From positions 3,425,001 to 3,489,000 of the forward strand of contig NZ_JAVIWK010000001.1 of assembly GCF_034314165.1 (NCBI RefSeq): a stretch of 64,000 nucleotides of DNA, in the 5' to 3' direction. Made by a program: the position numbers and the translations under genes. This document shows, piece after piece, positions 8,160 through 15,825 of the stretch; within the stretch, counting starts at the first letter, position 1; every line of letters begins with the position of its first letter. Under the pieces are notes generated by a model, which saw nothing but the letters and a program-made list of their open reading frames with translations, was not told where the DNA came from and did no database searches. This stretch comes from Pseudomonas sp. Bout1 (GTDB taxonomy: Bacteria; Pseudomonadota; Gammaproteobacteria; Pseudomonadales; Pseudomonadaceae).

Positions 8160-8825
8160 GTGTACTTATTGTTGGTCGAAGACGATGCCATGCTGGCCGA
8201 AGCCATGTGCGATGGCGCGCGGCAAAACAGCTGGAACATAGACCACGTCAAGGACGCTTCCCAGGCGCGCCTGGCCTTGGTTGAACATACCTATAACGCG
8301 GTGTTGCTGGACCTTGGCCTGCCTGGCGAGTCCGGTTTAAGCGTGCTCAAGGCCATGCGCAAACAACACGACCCCACTCCCGTGGTGATCCTCACAGCCA
8401 GCGGGCAACTGAGTGCGCGCATCGTCGGCCTGGATGCCGGAGCCGATGATTATCTGGTCAAGCCGTTCCAACTCGATGAACTGTGGGCGCGGCTGCGGGC
8501 CGTGAGCCGGCGCAGTGAGGGCCGGGTGATTTCGTTGTTGACCCTGGGCGATATTGTCCTGGACCGCAGCCGCCACGTGGTGACCCGAGGCGGCCAGCGG
8601 GTGGCGTTGAGCGCGCATGAATACCGCACGCTGCTCGCGTTGCTGGAACGCCCTGGCCACGTGCTCGCCCGCGATCATTTGCAGGCGGTGGTCTATGGGC
8701 ATGCCAGCAACATTGAAAGCAATACGATTGCCGTCTATATCCACCAACTGCGGCGCAAGCTGGGCGAGGAGCTGATCACGACGGTGCATGGCCAGGGCTA
8801 TATGATCGCCGGGGCACGCAAATGA
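8160..8825 (+). CDS. OmpR/PhoB-family response regulator, QseB/PmrA-like
   Basis: Residues 1-115 form the receiver domain: acidic pocket VEDD at 6-9, phospho-acceptor Asp51 in VLLDLGLPG, Thr in VILTASG, and Lys in DDYLVKPF. Residues about 125-221 form the winged-helix DNA-binding domain (ALSAHEYRTLLALLERPGHV, then NTIAVYIHQLRRKLG). The 221-residue length is usual. GTG 8160 is chosen because it directly precedes the receiver strand and has CGAGGG (8148-8153) six bases upstream; the longer frame from 8007 would add a non-domain leader. It overlaps the kinase gene by 4 bp (ATGA). PmrA-box-like elements upstream of this gene and of mipA suggest its targets. Confidence 0.92.
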   Translation: MYLLLVEDDAMLAEAMCDGARQNSWNIDHVKDASQARLALVEHTYNAVLLDLGLPGESGLSVLKAMRKQHDPTPVVILTASGQLSARIVGLDAGADDYLVKPFQLDELWARLRAVSRRSEGRVISLLTLGDIVLDRSRHVVTRGGQRVALSAHEYRTLLALLERPGHVLARDHLQAVVYGHASNIESNTIAVYIHQLRRKLGEELITTVHGQGYMIAGARK

Positions 8826-10189
8826 AATCGCTGCGCCAGCGCATGATGCGCGTGTTGTTGTTGACCATTGGTATTTGCTGGGCGCTGGCCCTGGCGGCGT
8901 TGTTGATTTACACCCAGGTCAGCTCCAGCAGCATCTGGGACAGTAAGCTGCAAACCATTGCCACCCAGTTGTTGCTGGCGATCCCGCACAATAATCAGCG
9001 GCTGCCAAACGGCGACGGTGGCCTGCGATTGAGCAGTACCGGGTTGGCCGAGGCGGGACTTTTAACGTACCAGGTGTGGGCGGGCCACGAACGCTTGTTG
9101 ACCGGCGCGCCCGGGGCACCGCCAAGCCCATTGCAGGGCAGCTTCGAAGACGGTTTTTCGAGCCCGTTGATTGATGCAAGGAAGTGGCGGGTGTATTCCA
9201 TCTCCGACAGCCGCCGGCAACTCACGGTCCAGGTAGGCTATTTGCACAGCGTCATCAGTGCGGATATGCGTCGAAAAGCATTCGTGGCCCTGTGCATCGC
9301 TTCATCACTGTTGGCGCTGGTGGGGCTGTTGATGTGGCAGGTTTTGCGGCGCGCGTTACGCCCGGTGCTGGTAATTGAACATGCCCTGCGCGGGCGCCGC
9401 CGCTTCGACCTGACGCCCTTGTCCGTGGTAGCGCTGCCCGGGGAGTTGCGACCGTTGGTGGAGGGGTTCAACCACTTGCTGCAGCAACTCGACCAGGCAC
9501 TGGAAGGCGAACGGCGTTTTATCGCCAATGCGGCCCACGAGTTACGCACGCCGCTCTCGGCATTGCAGGCCCATGCGCAAATTGCACTGCGCGCCACCAC
9601 ACTGGCCGAAAAGGACGCGACCCTGCACAAACTGATGACAGTGGTCGCACGCAGCACACGCTTGTCCGAGCAGTTGCTGGACCTGGCAAGCCTGGATGCT
9701 TCTGTCCAGCGGCCACAGCGCACCCAGGTCGACCTGTGCGAGCTGGTCGGGTATGTGGCCGATGAGTTTGAAGTCCAGGCCGCTCAGTTGCAACGGGTGC
9801 TCCAGCTTCGGGTGCAACCGTGTTTGATCGACTGTGATATCGATGAAATCGGTATTTTGCTGCGCAACCTGATCGACAATGCGCTGCGTTATACCGGGCC
9901 AGGGCAGCGCGTCAGAATAAGCTGCGGCCCCTCGGCGCAAGGGCCCTGCCTGCAAGTCGCCGATGACGGGCCGGGCGTGGCGGCGGCTGAGAGAGACGCG
10001 ATCTTCGAGCGCTTTTACCGGGTGCCCGGCAGCGGCGGGCAAGGCAGTGGGATCGGCCTGTCATTGGTGAAAAACATCGTTCAAGGGCACCGTGCCAATC
10101 TCGTCACCAGCAGCGGCCTGGCGGGCAAGGGGCTCGCCATCAGCGTGTACTTTCCAGAGGCTGCGACGCCTGCAGCACCTGCGTCATAA
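8822..10189 (+). CDS. Sensor histidine kinase, QseC/PmrB-like
   Basis: A 455-residue inner-membrane kinase. TM1 spans about residues 10-32 and TM2 about 153-175, enclosing a periplasmic sensor of some 120 residues. A HAMP-like linker follows. The H-box is FIANAAHELRTPLSALQAHA with His239. The N-box is LLRNLIDNALRYT, the G1 box is VADDGPGVA, and the F/G2 region is FERFYR...GSGIGLSLVKNIV. The start ATG overlaps the stop of the response regulator, so the two are a cognate pair. The signal is unknown; relatives respond to metals, cationic peptides or catechols. Its last 50 bp overlap the convergent lipoprotein hydrolase gene. Confidence 0.92.
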   Translation: MKSLRQRMMRVLLLTIGICWALALAALLIYTQVSSSSIWDSKLQTIATQLLLAIPHNNQRLPNGDGGLRLSSTGLAEAGLLTYQVWAGHERLLTGAPGAPPSPLQGSFEDGFSSPLIDARKWRVYSISDSRRQLTVQVGYLHSVISADMRRKAFVALCIASSLLALVGLLMWQVLRRALRPVLVIEHALRGRRRFDLTPLSVVALPGELRPLVEGFNHLLQQLDQALEGERRFIANAAHELRTPLSALQAHAQIALRATTLAEKDATLHKLMTVVARSTRLSEQLLDLASLDASVQRPQRTQVDLCELVGYVADEFEVQAAQLQRVLQLRVQPCLIDCDIDEIGILLRNLIDNALRYTGPGQRVRISCGPSAQGPCLQVADDGPGVAAAERDAIFERFYRVPGSGGQGSGIGLSLVKNIVQGHRANLVTSSGLAGKGLAISVYFPEAATPAAPAS

Positions 10190-11300
10190 CCTGGGCCTGC
10201 CATTCAAAATACGGGTTATACGTGAGGCGCGCATGTACCTTGCCCACCTCACGGTAACCCCAGTCTGAATACCACACGGCATCCCCCGCCATGCAGTGCC
10301 GGTAGCCTTCGGCATTTTGCCCGTTGGAACACATCGGTTGCGTGCCGCGACGACCGTATTGGGGGTTTTCCGGGGAGAACAACACACTCATATGCGAAAA
10401 CTGGCTGATATGTTCGCCAGGCAACTGGTCACTGCGCACCAGCATCCGCCCATTGCGCTGCGTGGACGCCAACTCGCCATACCAGATCATCCGTGACGCC
10501 GGGTTCGGGAAGCGTTGGCTGAAGGTTTCCCGCACAAACGCGACATCCACCACCGAATCATGTGCGGCGCTGACCAGCAGCACAGGCCGGTCAAACGTGT
10601 GCATCGCCAGCTTGGCGCGTACGGCAGTACTGCTCAGGTAGAACTGGGCAAACCCATGGGTCGGCACATTTTGATAGCGCAGCGGCGATTGCTGCGGCGC
10701 AGGGCCGTCGGGGTGGCGAAACCAGGGCTTGACCCAGGACACCCAGGGCAACAACCAATCGAAGGGCAGGCTGGCCTTGAACGCCGGGGAAAACAACAGC
10801 AGCCCGGCGATTGCCTGGTCATCCATGGCGTACTCCAGCACCAGGTTGGCGCCGGTGGAAAAACCGCCGAGGTACACCTGGCCGACCTCCTGGCGCAGCA
10901 ACGCCACTTGCTGCGCCACGGTGAGCCGCCAGTCGTTGATGCTGACGTCCAGCATGTCGGAAGGTTGAGTCCCGTGCCCGGGCAGCAACAGTGTGCGTAC
11001 CCGGTAACCCTGGCTTGCAAGCAGGGGGGCGATGTCGATGAAAGAGCCGGGCGAGTCACCCAGCCCGTGCACCAGCAAGATACCTTTGCCGTTAGGCTGA
11101 TCGGGCGGCCATTCCCGCGGCGCGTTCCATGCCAGCTCCAGGGCATGGTCGGCGCTTTGAAAACGTCGGTCACGTTGCAGCAGCATGAGGGTTTGCTGGC
11201 GGTAGTCGGCAAACGTCGCCGGGGCAGTCGTGACAGTCCCGGTCGAAAGTTCGGCGCAACCGGCCAGGCAGGACAATAGCAGCGTCCCTAGTGTTTTCAT
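10140..11300 (-). CDS. Alpha/beta-hydrolase lipoprotein (serine hydrolase of S33/lysophospholipase type)
   Basis: The product is about 386 residues. It begins MKTLGTLLLSCLAGCAELST with a lipobox LAGC, so it should be lipid-anchored in the envelope. The hydrolase core shows GILLVHGLGDSPGSF (oxyanion-hole region), VRTLLLPGHGTQPSD, the nucleophile elbow GFSTGANL, and later SAAHDSVVD with the acid residue. These are features of serine aminopeptidase S33/monoacylglycerol-lipase-like proteins. The upstream in-frame extension to 11453 reads into the mipA-like gene and is rejected because ATG 11300 starts the signal sequence. It lies downstream of the mipA-like gene on the same strand; both could modify the envelope under the nearby two-component system. 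Confidence 0.82.
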   Translation of the reverse strand: MKTLGTLLLSCLAGCAELSTGTVTTAPATFADYRQQTLMLLQRDRRFQSADHALELAWNAPREWPPDQPNGKGILLVHGLGDSPGSFIDIAPLLASQGYRVRTLLLPGHGTQPSDMLDVSINDWRLTVAQQVALLRQEVGQVYLGGFSTGANLVLEYAMDDQAIAGLLLFSPAFKASLPFDWLLPWVSWVKPWFRHPDGPAPQQSPLRYQNVPTHGFAQFYLSSTAVRAKLAMHTFDRPVLLVSAAHDSVVDVAFVRETFSQRFPNPASRMIWYGELASTQRNGRMLVRSDQLPGEHISQFSHMSVLFSPENPQYGRRGTQPMCSNGQNAEGYRHCMAGDAVWYSDWGYREVGKVHARLTYNPYFEWQAQVMTQVLQASQPLESTR

Positions 11301-11358
11301 TGGGGCTCCGTGTGAGCAAGCAAGCGAACGCAGGCAAGGCGTGGGGCGGCATTGGTGG

Positions 11359-12156
11359 TCAAAAACGGTACATGTACCAGAGCCGCGCCGCGCCGATGGT
11401 GGACCGGTCGACGATTGGGCTGTCTTCGATTTCACTGCCAAGGCGGGTGGCACTCAGGTCCAGGAAGACCTTCTGATTGGCCTCCAACTGGTAGCCGATG
11501 CGCAGCCCTGCCTCGATGTTGACGGTGGCATCGCCCGTGTAGGCGCGCCGCGCCGCAGTGGCTTCGCTGGCACGCACGCCGTAGTAGTAGTCGACGTAGT
11601 CTTCATTCAGGTGCACTGCCTCAAGGCGCGGGGTGAAGTCGAAGTTGTTCGCGGTAAACCGTCGCTCTACGGCCAGCCGGATCATTTGCCCGTCACTGTT
11701 GCCAGACGCATCGCCGGCCCACTGCGCGGAGAACTGCGCGACAGGGCTTTGCCAGATCGCCTTGCCTCCCAGCCAGACGCCCGGGTCGCGGTCGCGCATG
11801 CCGTCCAGGTCATCGGAGTCGGATGCGTCGTAGCCTTCACCCAGCCCATACCGGGCCTGCAAACGAAATGACAGCGCGCTGTCGCTGGGGATCTTGAAGT
11901 CAATGCCGGGGCCCATCACGCTGATCCAGCGATTTTCATAGGCCACGGCCGGCAACAATTGGCTGTCGTTGTCGTGCCCGCGGTAGGGGGAAGTGCTCAC
12001 GCCGGCCCCAAGTCCCAGGCCCCAACCAAATTCCTTGTCGTTTTCTGGCGCTGCCTGGGTGGTGCCGGGCACCAGGGACAGGCCGGCCAGGAGCAGTGTC
12101 CCGACAAGCGCGGCCAAGGGGTTCACAGGCAGCGATTTAGTTTCGATGGGTGACAT
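11359..12156 (-). CDS. MipA/OmpV family outer-membrane protein
   Basis: A 265-residue protein with a signal peptide ending near TTQA-AP. The mature chain begins with the MipA/OmpV pattern FGWGLGLGAGVSTSPYRGHD, continues with LLPAVAYENRW and DFKIPSDSALSFRLQARYGLG, and closes with the aromatic outer-membrane strand ARLWYMYRF. Family members are MltA-interacting scaffolds or small beta-barrels whose genes are often induced by two-component systems. A near-perfect PmrA-box lies 67-84 bp upstream of the start, linking it to the QseBC/PmrAB-like pair 2 kb away. It probably shares a transcript with the lipoprotein hydrolase gene 58 bp downstream. Confidence 0.88.
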   Translation of the reverse strand: MSPIETKSLPVNPLAALVGTLLLAGLSLVPGTTQAAPENDKEFGWGLGLGAGVSTSPYRGHDNDSQLLPAVAYENRWISVMGPGIDFKIPSDSALSFRLQARYGLGEGYDASDSDDLDGMRDRDPGVWLGGKAIWQSPVAQFSAQWAGDASGNSDGQMIRLAVERRFTANNFDFTPRLEAVHLNEDYVDYYYGVRASEATAARRAYTGDATVNIEAGLRIGYQLEANQKVFLDLSATRLGSEIEDSPIVDRSTIGAARLWYMYRF

Positions 12157-12223
12157 GTGTGTTTTCTCAGATGGGGGTCTGAGGCGGAGTATGTCGAGGA
12201 GGATTTAAGAAGTTTTTAGACGG

Positions 12224-12240
12224 ATTAATCGCTGATTAAG
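12224..12240 (-). promoter_or_regulatory. PmrA/QseB-box-like direct repeat before the mipA-like gene
   Basis: Read on the minus strand the site is CTTAAT-CAGCG-ATTAAT: two TTAAT hexamers 11 bp apart, as in the YTTAAT-N5-YTTAAK boxes of PmrA-type regulators. It is 68 bp upstream of the mipA-like start. A related element precedes the response-regulator operon at 8055-8071. Confidence 0.6.
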
Positions 12241-12260
12241 ATAACTGTCGATGGGGCGCC

Positions 12261-13214
12261 TCAAAAGAACAAATCCTTGGGCGACAGCATCTCGCTGAAC
12301 GGTGAGCTGGGCTTGCGGGCGTGCTGCTTGATCACCTGTTTAACCACTGCGATGAAGGCAGTCGCGGCCTTGCTGCGCACGTTGCCCCGGCGGCTGACCA
12401 CGCCGAGGATTCTCGACTTGGAACCCTTGAAGGCGCTCAACGGCGCCACCGCACCGGCAAAACATTCGGACTTGAGCAGCAGGTTCGGCAGCACCGTCAG
12501 TGAGTCGGTCTGCAACAGCACCGGCAACAGGATCCCCGCCGAGTGCACGCTTACCACGTGGCTGGGCGGTGGAGACAAACGAAACTCGCGGTTCAGGTCG
12601 CTGATAAACGTGTTGTGCAGCGACGGTGGGTAGTTGGCCAGCCACTTCATGGCGTTCAGTTCATCGATGGAGCTGGAATGGCGCAGTGGGTGGTCTGTAC
12701 GGCCCACCACATGGGCCTGGTAGGAAAACAGCGGTTCGATCGAGAACTCGTTTTCGGTAATGAAATTACTGGCCTGAATCAGCGCGAAATCCAGGTAGCC
12801 ATCCCGAAGTTGTGGCACAGAAATGCCATGCAAGCCCTCGAACACTTCCAGGAATACATGGGGATACTGCTGCTGGTAGAGGCTCAGGCACTCAGGCAAA
12901 AAGGTGAAATTGACAAAGGGCGCGATGGCGATGCGCAGTCGCTCGGCCTGCCCGCTGCGGATCAGGTTCAGGTCGGCCTTGGCCTTTTCGATCTCGCTGA
13001 GGATCAGCCGCGCATGGTGCAGCAGGCTTTTACCCGCCTCGGTAAAACGCACGCCGGTGTGGGTGCGCTCCAGCAGTTCCACGCCTTGTTGCTGTTCCAG
13101 GTCGCGCAGGGTGCGGGTGATTGCGGCTTGGGTCAGGCCGACGGATTTGGCTGCGCTGCGGATGCTTCCGGTTTCGGCGACTGCCACCAACGCGGTGAAC
13201 TGATTGGTTTTCAT
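12261..13214 (-). CDS. LysR family regulator of the M20-MFS-GH3 cluster
   Basis: A 317-residue LysR protein. Residues 1-60 carry the winged HTH (TALVAVAETGSIRSAAKSVG, then LTQAAITRTLRDLEQQQGVE), and residues about 90-295 carry the co-inducer-binding domain (RIAIAPFVNFTFLPECLSLY). ATG 13214 is chosen because the HTH begins immediately after it; the open frame to 13472 reads through the divergent promoter. It is divergent from the M20 amidohydrolase gene, with a 19-bp perfect dyad between them, so it probably controls that operon and itself. Confidence 0.9.
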   Translation of the reverse strand: MKTNQFTALVAVAETGSIRSAAKSVGLTQAAITRTLRDLEQQQGVELLERTHTGVRFTEAGKSLLHHARLILSEIEKAKADLNLIRSGQAERLRIAIAPFVNFTFLPECLSLYQQQYPHVFLEVFEGLHGISVPQLRDGYLDFALIQASNFITENEFSIEPLFSYQAHVVGRTDHPLRHSSSIDELNAMKWLANYPPSLHNTFISDLNREFRLSPPPSHVVSVHSAGILLPVLLQTDSLTVLPNLLLKSECFAGAVAPLSAFKGSKSRILGVVSRRGNVRSKAATAFIAVVKQVIKQHARKPSSPFSEMLSPKDLFF

Positions 13215-13224
13215 CCTGCCCTCA

Positions 13225-13243
13225 TGACAACGAAATGTTGTCA
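13225..13243. promoter_or_regulatory. 19-bp dyad, candidate LysR operator
   Basis: The arms TGACAAC (13225-13231) and GTTGTCA (13237-13243) are perfect inverted repeats around GAAAT. The dyad begins 11 bp upstream of the lysR-type start and lies about 80 bp upstream of the M20 gene. Further half-site-like TTGTC and GTGTCAA elements follow at about 13257-13275, as expected for LysR recognition and activation sites. Confidence 0.6.
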
Positions 13244-13315
13244 CCGAGCCTAAAGCTTGTCTTTTCATTGTGTCAATACGAGGCAGAATCAAACCCGTAT
13301 CGAGTCTGAGGAGAC

Positions 13316-13323
13316 AACAAAAA
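13316..13323 (+). promoter_or_regulatory. Hfq/Crc catabolite motif (AAnAAnAA) at the M20 start codon
   Basis: The octamer AACAAAAA overlaps the A of ATG 13323 and follows the GAGGAGA ribosome binding site. It fits AAnAAnAA, though the second variable base is A rather than a pyrimidine. Hfq/Crc bound here would block translation when preferred carbon sources are present. Confidence 0.45.
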
Positions 13324-14501
13324 TGAAGATTCTGGCAGAGATCGAGCAGATTCAGGACGAGATGATAGCGATCAGGCACGCTATCCACGCGCATCCGGAA
13401 TTGGGCTTTGAAGAGTTTGCAACCAGCGACCTGGTGGCGCAAAAACTTGCGCAGTGGGGCTACGAGGTGCATCGCGGCCTGGCTGGCACCGGCGTGGTAG
13501 GGCAGTTGTGCAACGGTGATGGCCCGCGCATTGGTTTACGGGCCGACATGGACGCGCTGCCGATTACCGAGGAGACGGGCCTGGAATATGCCAGCACCCA
13601 GGCGGGCAAGATGCACGCCTGCGGCCATGACGGCCACACCGCCACCCTGCTGGCAGCGGCCAAGGTATTGGCGAGCACCCGGCGTTTCAGCGGCACCTTG
13701 AACGTGATCTTCCAGCCGGCGGAAGAAGGCCTGGGCGGTGCCCGCGAAATGGTCGAACAGGGTCTGTTTGAGCTGTTTCCGTGCGATGCGATCTTCGCCA
13801 TGCACAACATGCCGGGCTTCCCGCAGGGCAAACTGGGTTTTCTCGCCGGGCCGTTCATGGCCTCATCCGACACGGCGACGATCACCCTGAACGGGGTCGG
13901 TGGCCACGGTGCGGTGCCCCACAAGACCGTAGACCCGGTGGTCATCGCGGCCACCTTGACCCTGTGCCTGCAAAGCGTGGTATCGCGCAATATCGACCCG
14001 CTCGATACCGCGATCGTCAGTGTTGGCTCCATTCATGCAGGTTCCGCTGCGAACGTGATACCGGCTTCCGCCAAATTGCAGGTCAGCGTGCGCTCTCTGC
14101 GCGCCGACACCCGCGACCTGTTGCAAACCCGCATCACGACGCTGGCGCAGCACATCGCACAAAGTTACGGCGGCAACGCAGACGTTCATTACAACCGCCG
14201 TTACCCGGTACTGGTCAATGACGAGCTGGAAACCGAACTGGCCCGCAACGCAGCCCTGGAATGGTGCGGGGAAGAAGGTCTGATCGAGAATATGCGCCCG
14301 CTCACTGGCAGCGAAGACTTCGCCTTTATGTTGGCAAAGTGCCCGGGGTCGTACCTGATTATCGGCAATGGCGACAGTGCGCAGAACGTGATGTGTCACC
14401 ATCCCAAATTCGATTTCAACGACCAGTGCCTTTTGGTCGGGGCGTCTTATTGGGTGAAACTGGTGGAAAAAATGCTCCAGCACACTGCTGCTGTTAATTG
14501 A
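13323..14501 (+). CDS. M20 family amidohydrolase (hippurate/N-acyl- or auxin-amino-acid hydrolase type)
   Basis: The 392-residue protein is a di-metal M20D amidohydrolase. Metal ligands are visible as Cys100 and His102 in HACGHDGH, Glu134/Glu135 in QPAEEG, His161 in AMHNMPG, and a late His in CHHPKFDFND. The lid/dimerisation domain lies at about residues 180-290 (DTATITLNGVGGHGAVPH). Such enzymes cleave N-acyl amino acids, hippurate or indole-acetyl-amino-acid conjugates; the substrate is not fixed by sequence. It is the first gene of a cluster with an MHS transporter, a GH3 glycosidase and a porin, divergent from a LysR gene. ATG 13323 follows a good GAGGAGA site. Confidence 0.9.
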   Translation: MKILAEIEQIQDEMIAIRHAIHAHPELGFEEFATSDLVAQKLAQWGYEVHRGLAGTGVVGQLCNGDGPRIGLRADMDALPITEETGLEYASTQAGKMHACGHDGHTATLLAAAKVLASTRRFSGTLNVIFQPAEEGLGGAREMVEQGLFELFPCDAIFAMHNMPGFPQGKLGFLAGPFMASSDTATITLNGVGGHGAVPHKTVDPVVIAATLTLCLQSVVSRNIDPLDTAIVSVGSIHAGSAANVIPASAKLQVSVRSLRADTRDLLQTRITTLAQHIAQSYGGNADVHYNRRYPVLVNDELETELARNAALEWCGEEGLIENMRPLTGSEDFAFMLAKCPGSYLIIGNGDSAQNVMCHHPKFDFNDQCLLVGASYWVKLVEKMLQHTAAVN

Positions 14502-14516
14502 GGCTCGGATTCGATC

Positions 14517-15803
14517 ATGGAAACTACTTCATCTGAAGCGTCTGCCGTGCCCGCGCGTTCATCGGCGCCGGTCCAGCCCAGCAGGACCAAAAACATCGCG
14601 GCCGTCACTATCGGCAACGGCCTGGAGTTCTACGACTTCACGGTCTACAGCTTTTTTGCCACGGTTATCGGCAAACAGTTTTTCCCCATGGAAGGCTCAA
14701 ACCAGCTGTTGTTGGCGTTCGCCACCTACGGCATCGGTTTTTTCATGCGCCCGCTAGGCAGCATTTTGCTCGGCCAATATGCCGACCGGGTAGGGCGCAA
14801 GGCCGCGATGGTATTGACCCTTTGGTTGATGGCCATCGGTTCGCTGATTTTTGTGCTCACGCCCACCTATGGGCAAATCGGGATCGCCGCGCCGTTGCTG
14901 ATCGTGTTCGCCCGGCTGCTGCAAGGTTTCGCGATTGGCGGCGAAGTCGGCGCTTCAACGACCTACCTGATGGAAAAAGCCGAGAGCCACGAGCGCGGTT
15001 ATTTCACCAGTTGGCAGTTCTTCAGCCAAGGCCTGAGCGTGTTGCTCGGCGCCGTGGTGGGCCTGAGCGTGAACTACGCCCTGACCGAAGAACAGGTGAT
15101 GGCCTGGGGCTGGCGCCTGCCGTTCGTGATCGGGCTGCTGGTAATCCCGGTGGGTTCGTACATGCGCCGCCACTTGCAGGAAAGTGACCAAGTGAAGCGC
15201 GGCGTCAGCCATCGCTTGCGCTGGAGCGAGCATAAGCGTGTGTTGGCCGCTGGAATCCTGATCGCCATCGGCGGCACGTCGGGCTCGTATGTAATCCTGC
15301 ATTACCTGTCCAACTTTGCCGTGGCGCAGTTGCATCTGCCGCTGTCGGCGGGGATCTGGACCGGCTGCGCGGCGGGCGCCGTGCAAATCGCGCTGGCGGT
15401 GGCTTCCGGGCGGGCCTGCGATCGCTGGGGGCGCAAGCGGATGATCTTCTGGTCGCGGCTGGCGTTGTTGCTGTTGATCTACCCGGCGTTCGAGCTGGTG
15501 CAGCACTCGCCCACATTGCCCACGCTGGTGCTCGTGGCGAGCACCCTGGCCGCGCTGCTGGTGTGCAATACCGTACCGTCGCTGGTGTTGTTGGCGGAGA
15601 TTTTTCCCGCTCAGGTCCGGGCCACCGGCCTTTCGGTTACCTATGCCCTGGCCAGCATCGTTTTCGGCGGCTTCGCGCAGTTCTTCTGCACGCTGCTGAT
15701 CTCTCTTACCGGCAACCCCAGTGCGCCGGCGTTTTACCTGATTGTGTGCGGGCTGGTTTCCCTGCTGGGCCTCATGCTCGTCAAAGAACCCACTCAACGT
15801 TAA
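14517..15803 (+). CDS. MFS transporter, metabolite:H+ symporter (MHS) type
   Basis: A 428-residue inner-membrane protein with about 12 helices. The MHS pattern is clear: NIAAVTIGNGLEFYDFTVYSF in helix 1, the loop 2-3 motif GQYADRVGRKAAMVL, and RLLQGFAIGGEVGASTTYLMEKA. MHS carriers import organic acids, aromatic acids, betaines and similar compounds with protons. It begins 15 bp after the M20 gene, so it probably imports the M20 substrate or a glycosidase product. The first 25 residues are a polar cytosolic extension. Confidence 0.9.
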   Translation: METTSSEASAVPARSSAPVQPSRTKNIAAVTIGNGLEFYDFTVYSFFATVIGKQFFPMEGSNQLLLAFATYGIGFFMRPLGSILLGQYADRVGRKAAMVLTLWLMAIGSLIFVLTPTYGQIGIAAPLLIVFARLLQGFAIGGEVGASTTYLMEKAESHERGYFTSWQFFSQGLSVLLGAVVGLSVNYALTEEQVMAWGWRLPFVIGLLVIPVGSYMRRHLQESDQVKRGVSHRLRWSEHKRVLAAGILIAIGGTSGSYVILHYLSNFAVAQLHLPLSAGIWTGCAAGAVQIALAVASGRACDRWGRKRMIFWSRLALLLLIYPAFELVQHSPTLPTLVLVASTLAALLVCNTVPSLVLLAEIFPAQVRATGLSVTYALASIVFGGFAQFFCTLLISLTGNPSAPAFYLIVCGLVSLLGLMLVKEPTQR

Positions 15804-15825
15804 CCCAGAAGTAACGGAGCTAATC

